A stretch of DNA of 54,075 bases from Candidatus Kuenenia stuttgartensis (GTDB lineage: Bacteria > Pseudomonadota > Alphaproteobacteria > SMXS01): NCBI GenBank assembly GCA_943329845.2, contig CALQFM020000023.1, forward strand, positions 1-54,075. The letters run 5' to 3'. The notes under the pieces are model-generated. The model was not told where the DNA came from, did not search any database, and worked only from the letters and a program-made list of their open reading frames with translations. The position numbers and the translations under genes are program-made. The first letter of the stretch is position 1; every line of letters begins with the position of its first letter. Positions 46,869 to 54,075 of the stretch are shown here, one piece after another.

Positions 46869-47147
46869 ATGAGTCGGTTGCGCCTGTTCGTCACCCTGCC
46901 ATTGCTCCTCATCGTCGTGCTGTTCGCCGTGGTGAATCGCAAAGCCGTGCCCGTCAATTTCTGGCCGTTCCCCTATGCCGTCGACCTGCCGCTGTCGGCC
47001 GTGGTGTTCGGCGGGTTTTTTCTCGGTGTTCTGAGCGGCGGGCTTGCGGTGTGGCTGGGCGGCGTGCGAAAACGCCGCCGCGAACGCCAGCGGGTGGCCG
47101 CGGTGGCCATGACCGCCGAGAGCGTCGAGACACCGCCGAGGTTCTGA
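46869..47147 (+). CDS. LapA-domain (DUF1049) membrane protein
   Basis: A 92-residue protein with two membrane helices (about residues 5-21 and 44-66), the motif VVNRKAVPVNFWPFPYAVDL between them, and a basic end (VRKRRRERQRV). This matches the lipopolysaccharide assembly protein A (LapA/YciS) family. It is upstream of pyrF; its TGA overlaps the pyrF ATG by one base. Confidence 0.9.
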   Translation: MSRLRLFVTLPLLLIVVLFAVVNRKAVPVNFWPFPYAVDLPLSAVVFGGFFLGVLSGGLAVWLGGVRKRRRERQRVAAVAMTAESVETPPRF

Positions 47148-47872
47148 TGACGCATGCGAACAAGGTTTTCTGCGCCCTCGACACGCCTTCCCTCGATATC
47201 GCGTTGGGCTGGGCCAACCGGCTGAAGGGCACGGTCGGCGGGATGAAGCTGGGCCTCGAGTTTTTCGGCGCCCAGGGACCGTCGGGCATCCGCCGTGTGG
47301 CCGAGACCGGCATGCCGATATTCCTCGACCTGAAGTTCCACGACATTCCCAACACCGTCGCGCAGGCGGTCACCTCGGTGACGCCGCTGGCGCCATTGCT
47401 GATGACCATCCATGCCGGCGGCGGACAGGCCATGATGCGCGCCGCTGCCGACGCGGCGCGCGAGACGGCGGCGAAGGCCGATGTGGCCCGGCCGAAGCTG
47501 CTGGGGGTCACCGTGCTGACCAGCCTCGATGACAGCGACCTTCATGCCGCCGGTGTCGCGGGCAGCGTCGAGACCCAGGTAGTGCGCCTCGCCCGGCTGG
47601 CGCAGGACAGCGGTCTTGACGGGGTGGTCTGCTCGCCCAAGGAGATCGTCCCGATCCGCCGCGCCTGCGGGCCGGACCTGATCCTGCTGGTGCCGGGCAT
47701 CCGCCCGGCCGGCGCGGCGATGGGCGACCAGAAGCGGGTGATGACCCCGCGCGAAGCGGTCGACGCGGGCGCCACCTACCTGGTGATCGGCCGTCCCATC
47801 ACCGACGCATCCGACCCGCACGCGGCGGCGCTGGCCATCGCGGAGTCGCTCGACGCCGCCGTGGCCGGTTGA
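47147..47872 (+). CDS. pyrF: Orotidine 5'-phosphate decarboxylase
   Basis: Last step of UMP synthesis, 241 residues. The catalytic DxKxxD motif is Asp61, Lys63 and Asp66 in FLDLKFHDIPNT; GMKLGLEFFG binds the substrate, and LVPGIRPAG and GATYLVIGRPIT bind the phosphate. ATG 47147 overlaps the lapA-like stop. trpF follows after 47 bases. Confidence 0.98.
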   Translation: MTHANKVFCALDTPSLDIALGWANRLKGTVGGMKLGLEFFGAQGPSGIRRVAETGMPIFLDLKFHDIPNTVAQAVTSVTPLAPLLMTIHAGGGQAMMRAAADAARETAAKADVARPKLLGVTVLTSLDDSDLHAAGVAGSVETQVVRLARLAQDSGLDGVVCSPKEIVPIRRACGPDLILLVPGIRPAGAAMGDQKRVMTPREAVDAGATYLVIGRPITDASDPHAAALAIAESLDAAVAG

Positions 47873-47919
47873 TCCGGACGCAAGCCGTCCTATCTGTCGC
47901 ACAACTGCCGGACCCGGAC

Positions 47920-48569
47920 ATGCCCATCGACGTCAAGATATGCGGCCTCAGCACCGCCGACAGCCTGCGGGCCGCCTTGGAGGCGGGCGCCGGCTATGTG
48001 GGCTTCGTGTTCTATCCGCGCTCGCCGCGCCATGTCTCGCCGCAACAGGCCGGCGCGTTGGCCTTGATCGTTCCCGAAGGCGTGCGCAAGGTGGGCCTGT
48101 TCGTCGACCCGACCGATGCGTTGCTGGCCGAAGTGCTGCAGGCCGTACCGCTCGATGTCATCCAGCTCGCCGGCGACGAAACGCCTGACAGGGTTGCGCA
48201 AGTGAGGGCGCTGACGGGCAAACCAGTGTTCAAGGCCATCCGTATCGAAGGGCCAAAGGATGTGGCGCTGGCCCACACCTACGAGGACTCGGCGGATTTC
48301 TTGCTGTTCGATGCGAAACCCCCTAAATCTATGGCCCTCGCTCTGCCTGGCGGCAACGGCCTCGCCTTCGACTGGGGGTTGATCGCCGGGGAGACCTGGA
48401 AGCGGGGCTGGATCCTCGCTGGCGGGCTGACGCCCGAGAACGTGGGCGAGGCCATGGAACAAAGCGGCGCCACTTTCGTCGACGTCTCGTCGGGCGTCGA
48501 GGACATGCCGGGCGTGAAAAGCCCGGCGAAGATCGAAGCGTTTATCAAGGCGGCACGGAACGCGAAATC

Positions 48570-48573
<4 letters not shown>
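47920..48573 (+). CDS. trpF: Phosphoribosylanthranilate isomerase
   Basis: Third specific step of tryptophan synthesis, 217 residues. [20 protein letters not shown] carries the catalytic Cys; [28 protein letters not shown] and [10 protein letters not shown] with the later Asp are typical. ATG 47920 is the expected start; the frame is open back to 47869. It overlaps trpB by four bases. Confidence 0.98.
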
Positions 48574-49790
<1,217 letters not shown>

Positions 49791-49792
49791 CC

Positions 49793-50647
49793 ATGACGCC
49801 TGGCCGCATCGAACGCCGCTTCGACGCTCTGCGGGCGCAGGGCCGCGCCGCCTTCGTGTCGTTCATCACCGCGGGTGATCCGAACATCGAGCAGTCCGAG
49901 AAAATCCTGGCAGGCTTGCCGGCAGCCGGTGTCGACATCATCGAGCTGGGCATGCCGTTCACCGATCCCATGGCCGACGGCCCGGCGATCCAGGCGGCGG
50001 GCCTGCGCGCGCTGGCTTCTGGCCAGACCCTGCGCAAGACGCTGGGCATGGTCGAGCGCTTCCGCAAGACCGACAACGACACGCCCATCGTGCTGATGGG
50101 CTACTACAACCCGATCTACAAATACGGCGTCGGCGCATTCCTGGCGGACGCGGTGAAGGCGGGCGTGGACGGCCTGATCGTCGTCGACCTGCCGGCCGAG
50201 GAAGATGCCGAACTGTGCGAGCCGGCGCTGGCAGCGGGCATCCGCTTCATCCGGCTGCTGACTCCGACCACCGACGACAAGCGGCTGGAGCGGGTCATCG
50301 GCAACTGCAGCGGCTTCCTCTACTACGTCTCGGTGACCGGCATCACCGGCGCGGCCAAGGGCGCGCAAGGCGCCGTCGGGGCGGCGCGCAAGCGGTTCGC
50401 CGCCAAAAGCGACCTGCCCGTGGTCGTGGGCTTCGGCATCCGGACCGCCGACGCGGTGGCGGAAATCGCCGCGGTGGCGGATGGCGCCGTGGTCGGATCG
50501 GCCATCGTCGACCGGATCGCGAATAATCTGGGTCCCGGCGGCAGCCTGTCCGATGAGGGCGTGCGCGACGTGCTCGGCTTCGTCGCCGACCTGGCGTCGG
50601 GCGTGCGCCGGACGAACCAGCCGGTCGCCGCGGGAGGCGCCCGTTGA
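49793..50647 (+). CDS. trpA: Tryptophan synthase alpha chain
   Basis: Cleaves indoleglycerol phosphate, 284 residues. Glu51 ([19 protein letters not shown]) and Asp62 are the catalytic acids; [20 protein letters not shown] and [10 protein letters not shown] complete the barrel. ATG 49793 is two bases after the trpB stop; a TTG at 49787 is possible. The stop overlaps the accD start. Confidence 0.99.
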   Translation: MTPGRIERRFDALRAQGRAAFVSFITAGDPNIEQSEKILAGLPAAGVDIIELGMPFTDPMADGPAIQAAGLRALASGQTLRKTLGMVERFRKTDNDTPIVLMGYYNPIYKYGVGAFLADAVKAGVDGLIVVDLPAEEDAELCEPALAAGIRFIRLLTPTTDDKRLERVIGNCSGFLYYVSVTGITGAAKGAQGAVGAARKRFAAKSDLPVVVGFGIRTADAVAEIAAVADGAVVGSAIVDRIANNLGPGGSLSDEGVRDVLGFVADLASGVRRTNQPVAAGGAR

Positions 50648-51564
50648 ACTGGCTGAAGAAGGGACGCGCTAAGCTCAGCACCATCTTTCGGCGCGAGCGT
50701 CCTACCTCCGAGGAGGTGAAGTGGGACACCTGCGTCAACTGCGGCCAGATGATCTATCACAAGGAGATGGTCGCGGCGCAGTATGTCTGCCCGCATTGCG
50801 GCCATCACCACAAGATGCCGCCGAAGGAGCGCTTCGCGGCGCTGTTCGACGGCGCCTCCTATGATGCGATTGGCGTGCCGAAGCAGGCCGACGATCCGCT
50901 GAAGTTCCGCGACAAGAAGAAGTATGTCGACCGCATCAAGGCGTCCCGCGTCGAAACCGGCGAGCAGGACGCGGTGACGGTCGCCGAGGGCAAGATCGGC
51001 GGCATCCCGGCGGTCGTCGCCATCCAGAGCTTCGCCTTCATGGGCGGTTCGCTGGGCATCGCGGCGGGCGATGCGTTCGTCGCCGGCGCGTTGCGGGCGG
51101 TGAACGAGAAGTCGGCTTTCGTGATGATTACGTCATCCGGCGGCGCGCGCATGCAGGAAGGCATCCTTTCGCTTATGCAGATGCCGCGCACGACCGTGGC
51201 GGTGCAGATGCTGCGCGAGGCGCGGCTGCCCTATATCGTGGTGCTGACCGATCCGACGACCGGCGGCGTGACCGCGTCCTACGCCATGCTGGGCGACGTG
51301 CAGATTTCCGAGCCAGGCGCGCTGATCGGCTTCGCCGGGCCGCGCGTGATCGAGAGCACGGTGCGCGAGCAATTGCCCAAGGGCTTCCAGCGCGCCGAGT
51401 ATCTGCTGGAGCACGGCATGATCGACATGATCGTGCATCGGCATGACCTGGCCGCGAAGCTGGGCGGGCTGCTGAATCTGCTGATGGGTGGCCGGCGCGA
51501 TGACAGGCCGGCGCAGCTGGCGTTGCCTTCACCGGCCAAGGGCAAGCGGGCCGCCGCCAATTGA
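50644..51564 (+). CDS. accD: Acetyl-CoA carboxylase carboxyltransferase beta subunit
   Basis: A 306-residue subunit that moves the carboxyl group to acetyl-CoA. A zinc ribbon has Cys30, Cys33, Cys49 and Cys52. The carboxyltransferase fold shows [36 protein letters not shown] and [19 protein letters not shown] 50644 overlaps the trpA TGA, with GGGAGG upstream. Confidence 0.98.
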   Translation: MNWLKKGRAKLSTIFRRERPTSEEVKWDTCVNCGQMIYHKEMVAAQYVCPHCGHHHKMPPKERFAALFDGASYDAIGVPKQADDPLKFRDKKKYVDRIKASRVETGEQDAVTVAEGKIGGIPAVVAIQSFAFMGGSLGIAAGDAFVAGALRAVNEKSAFVMITSSGGARMQEGILSLMQMPRTTVAVQMLREARLPYIVVLTDPTTGGVTASYAMLGDVQISEPGALIGFAGPRVIESTVREQLPKGFQRAEYLLEHGMIDMIVHRHDLAAKLGGLLNLLMGGRRDDRPAQLALPSPAKGKRAAAN

Positions 51565-51572
51565 GCAGCCCG

Positions 51573-52841
51573 ATGAGCAGCGATACGCTCCTTGCCCGGC
51601 TGCATACCCTCCATCCCAAGCTTATCGACCTGTCGCTGGGGCGCGCCGAGCGGCTGCTGGCCGCGCTCGGTAGCCCGCACCTGAAGCTGCCGCCGGTGCT
51701 GCACGTGGCCGGCACCAACGGCAAGGGCTCCACGGTGGCGCATCTGCGCGCCATGCTGGAAGCGGACGGCAAGCGGGTGCAGACCTACATCTCGCCGCAC
51801 CTGGTGCGCTTCCATGAACGTATCCGGCTATCCGACGGGCTGATTTCCGAGGCGAAGCTGGTGGATGTCCTCACGCGCTGCGAAGCGGTGAACGGCGGCA
51901 GGCCGATCACGTTCTTCGAGATCACCATGGTGGCCGCCTTCCTCGCCTTCAGCGAGGACGAGGCGGACTACTGCATCGTCGAGGTCGGACTGGGCGGGCG
52001 CTACGACTCGACCAACGTGTTGGAGGCCAAGCTGGCGAGCCTGATCACGCCCATCGGCCTGGACCACCAAAGCTTCCTCGGCGATACCGTCGGCCAGATC
52101 GCGGGCGAGAAGGCGGGCATCATCCGCCCGGGTACGCCGGTATTCTCGGCCGAACAGGTTCCTGAAGCGCTGGCGGTGATCGAGGCGGAGGCGGCGATGC
52201 AGGGCGCACCGCTTAAGGCGGCGGGCCGGGACTGGACGGCCTCCGCCGCTGGCGGTGGCTGGACGTTCTCCGATGCCACCGGATCGCTGCGTCTGCCAAT
52301 GCCCGCACTCGTCGGCGCCCACCAGATCGGCAACGCGGCGCTGGCGCTGGCCTGTCTGCGGTCGCTGGGGATAGCGCCCGCTACGGACAGGATAGAAGCC
52401 GCGCTGAAGGCCGTGTCGTGGCCTGCGCGGCTGCAGCCGATCACGCGTGGCCCGCTGCTCGGCTCGCTGGAAAAGGGCACGAAGCTGTGGCTCGACGGCG
52501 GCCACAATCCTCACGCTGCCGAGGCGCTGGCGCTGGCGCTGGCGCTGGCAGGGCGCAGGCTGGATCTTGTGATCGGCATGCTGGCAGGCAAGGACGCCGC
52601 CGAATTTCTGCGCGTGTTGGCCCCGGTCGCCACGTCGGTGAAGGCCGTGCCGGTCGCCGGCGAGGCGTGCCACGATCCGGAGCATCTGGCCGAGCTGGCG
52701 CGGGGCCTCGGGCTGAAGGCGCAAGCCTTTCCGGATGTGCAATCCGCGCTCCGGTATTGCCATTCGCTCGAAGTACTGATCTGCGGCTCGCTCTACCTAG
52801 CGGGCCAGGTTCTTGAAACTTCCGGCATGATCCCCGACTAA
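51573..52841 (+). CDS. folC: Folylpolyglutamate synthase / dihydrofolate synthase
   Basis: Adds glutamate to folates, 422 residues. P-loop GTNGKGSTVAHLRAML, YISPHLVRFHERI (omega loop), the CIVEVGLGGRYDSTN motif and LDGGHNPHAAEALALALALA are typical. ATG 51573 is chosen; a TTG at 51561 overlaps the accD stop. It ends the core run on this strand and is followed by a pair of inverted repeats. Confidence 0.96.
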   Translation: MSSDTLLARLHTLHPKLIDLSLGRAERLLAALGSPHLKLPPVLHVAGTNGKGSTVAHLRAMLEADGKRVQTYISPHLVRFHERIRLSDGLISEAKLVDVLTRCEAVNGGRPITFFEITMVAAFLAFSEDEADYCIVEVGLGGRYDSTNVLEAKLASLITPIGLDHQSFLGDTVGQIAGEKAGIIRPGTPVFSAEQVPEALAVIEAEAAMQGAPLKAAGRDWTASAAGGGWTFSDATGSLRLPMPALVGAHQIGNAALALACLRSLGIAPATDRIEAALKAVSWPARLQPITRGPLLGSLEKGTKLWLDGGHNPHAAEALALALALAGRRLDLVIGMLAGKDAAEFLRVLAPVATSVKAVPVAGEACHDPEHLAELARGLGLKAQAFPDVQSALRYCHSLEVLICGSLYLAGQVLETSGMIPD

Positions 52842-52848
52842 CCAACCT

Positions 52849-52998
52849 CGTCATTCCCGCGCACGCGGGAACCCAGTCGGGGCCGTCACGTGGCCCATCA
52901 ACCGGCTCGGTCACGAAGAATTTTCTTTCATTGTAAGAAGCTGGGTGCAGGCAACCAGCCTTACGAAGAGCTGGGTCCCCGCGTGCGCGGGGATGACG
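52849..52998. repeat. Inverted pair of CGTCATTCCCGCG-type repeats (MITE-like)
   Basis: CGTCATTCCCGCGCACGCGG with GAACCCAG (52849-52876) and, inverted, the copy at 52971-52998 differ at only two of 28 positions. Each arm also has its own CCCGCG/CGCGGG symmetry. The 94 bases between them have no gene. Repeats of this type are widespread in Proteobacteria; the inverted pair could fold into one long hairpin and serve as a terminator between the convergent folC and Rieske genes. Confidence 0.8.
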
Positions 52999-53016
52999 AC
53001 GTTGTGGTTAAAACCC

Positions 53017-54075
53017 CTACGCCTTCAAATACTTGTCCAGCGTGTTGTGCAGGTGGCGCAGGCGGGATTCCATGTAGTTGGAATAGGTGATCGCGCCTTT
53101 CACGGTGGCGTGGTTGCCCTCGTTCTGCCAGCGCATGATCTGGGTGTCCTGGTCGAACAGCAGACCGAAGCCCGGGTCCATGCCGGGCACGTCGCGGTAG
53201 GACTCATGCTCCTTCACATAGGTCACCGGCGCCGGGTCGGGACGGGACTGGCCCTTGGGCACCGGCCGCATGAACAGGATGTCGAACAGGCAGCGGTCGG
53301 GATCGTTCCCCAGCGGGCGGTACTGGTAGAGGATGCGCAGCGAGATGCCGGTGAAAATGAACAGGTTGGGGAACAGGCTGTACTTGATGGAATCGAGCAC
53401 TTCCGAGTTCGACATGCCCGACAGGTCGATGCCGAACTGGGTCAGGTAGGCGTCGCGCATCTGCTTCGCCATCACCTCGCGGGCGGTGCTGCCTTCCGGC
53501 ACCCTGGGCTTGTCGCCGTCGACCAGCGAGCGGTCGCCCATCAGCATGCCGTCGAGCACCTGCTGCTCGGTCATCTCCACGCCGCCGCGGCGGGTTTTCA
53601 CGCCGAGCGCGACCAGGTCGCGGCTGACATGGTCGCTGAAGATGTCGTGCTGCTGCTGGGCGGCGCTGCCGGACAGCTGCGGGTGCACCATGGGGCCGTG
53701 ATAGCCCTCTATGAACGCCTCCTGCGCCGCCTTCCAGTTGCAGGCCAGCTCCTTGCGGGCGTGGACGCTGACATACCAGTCGGTGAAGTCCCATGCCGCG
53801 CAATGCTCGGGCAGCACCTCCAGATAGTCGAGCAGCGGCGGCTCACTGAGGTCCATGTTGATGAACACCAGGCTGTTCCAGACGTCCACCCGCACTTCGG
53901 GCAACCGGTTCTTCTCGTAATCCAGATGCGGGAATTCCCAGGAACACGGTACTTCGTTCAGCGTGCCGTCCAGGTTCCAGGTCCAGCCGTGATAGGGGCA
54001 CTGCAGGTTGGCCGAGTAGCCCGCGGAATTGGACGGCTTCAGCTTGGTGCCGCGGTGCAGGCAGGAATTGTGGTA
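53017..54075 (-). CDS. Rieske aromatic-ring hydroxylase alpha subunit, 5' end outside window
   Basis: The frame is open to the right edge, so the N terminus is missing. From the edge it reads a Rieske centre: Cys and His in SCLHRGTK, then Cys and His in LQCPYHGWTWNLDGT, ligands of the [2Fe-2S] cluster. The catalytic domain has NWKAAQEAFIEGYHGPMVH, the 2-His mononuclear iron site, with a longer C-terminal domain ending LRHLHNTLDKYLKA. These enzymes oxygenate aromatic or related substrates using electrons from a reductase partner; none is visible here, and the substrate is unknown. Confidence 0.93.
   Translation of the reverse strand, partial: YHNSCLHRGTKLKPSNSAGYSANLQCPYHGWTWNLDGTLNEVPCSWEFPHLDYEKNRLPEVRVDVWNSLVFINMDLSEPPLLDYLEVLPEHCAAWDFTDWYVSVHARKELACNWKAAQEAFIEGYHGPMVHPQLSGSAAQQQHDIFSDHVSRDLVALGVKTRRGGVEMTEQQVLDGMLMGDRSLVDGDKPRVPEGSTAREVMAKQMRDAYLTQFGIDLSGMSNSEVLDSIKYSLFPNLFIFTGISLRILYQYRPLGNDPDRCLFDILFMRPVPKGQSRPDPAPVTYVKEHESYRDVPGMDPGFGLLFDQDTQIMRWQNEGNHATVKGAITYSNYMESRLRHLHNTLDKYLKA

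Overview
This 54-kb window is a stretch of a high-GC alphaproteobacterial chromosome. The evidence is gene order: the run FYDLN-type zinc-ribbon protein, aroA, cmk, rpsA, sppA, ihfB, lapA-like, pyrF, trpF, trpB, trpA, accD, folC, and the run lptC, lptA, lptB, rpoN, hpf, ptsN, are both typical of Alphaproteobacteria, and DUF1150 next to hsp20 is a further marker. The genus cannot be fixed from the sequence alone; a Rhodospirillales-like lineage is a reasonable guess. Most of the window is housekeeping core. There is no rRNA operon and no CRISPR array. Three tRNA genes are present: Ser-GGA, Leu-CAG and Ala-GGC.

Region by region. Bases 1-2166 are the tRNA-proximal end of a small integrated element: a P4-type integrase next to tRNA-Ser(GGA), an AlpA-type regulator, a 36-codon stump of a primase-polymerase and a perfect 44-bp palindrome. 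The left end lies outside the window. Bases 2378-14000 hold two small hypothetical genes, lepA, a vapBC toxin-antitoxin pair with its own operator-promoter, and the translation cluster pheT, pheS, rplT, rpmI, infC, thrS on the minus strand, interrupted by an oppositely oriented TraB/GumN-family gene. infC appears to start at an AUA codon.

Bases 14119-27800 are more mixed: a DUF898 membrane protein paired with an M48 metalloprotease, an Mg2+ P-type ATPase coupled to an internally deleted UPF0104-like remnant, a Host_attach-family protein, two glycosyltransferases (one with an apparent amber codon near its start), an ABHD10-like hydrolase, an SDR epimerase, an exported TPR protein, queG, a glutathione transferase and an NDUFA9-like protein. 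Bases 27974-33669 carry tRNA-Leu, an RNase D-like exonuclease, the LPS-transport genes lptCAB, rpoN, hpf (with a near-consensus sigma-70 promoter) and ptsN.

Bases 33697-40980 are accessory-like: DUF1150/hsp20, a Sel1 protein and a SPOR protein that look like one gene split by a frameshift, a class I amidotransferase, a modA without modBC but with a good ModE-like box, a second Host_attach protein, a DksA/TraR zinc-finger protein overlapping an APC permease, and a truncated OLD-type ATPase beside tRNA-Ala. From 41054 to 52841 the core run resumes on the plus strand with many overlapping or closely spaced starts, and the window ends inside a Rieske aromatic-ring hydroxylase alpha subunit on the minus strand.

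No clearly new multi-gene system is demonstrated. The observations most worth checking are the infC AUA start, the split Sel1/SPOR gene, the orphan modA with its ModE-like operator, the amber codon in the family 4 glycosyltransferase, the deleted UPF0104 remnant, and the tRNA-Ser element with its palindrome. Motif and start positions are read directly; family assignments rest on recognised motifs without a database search.
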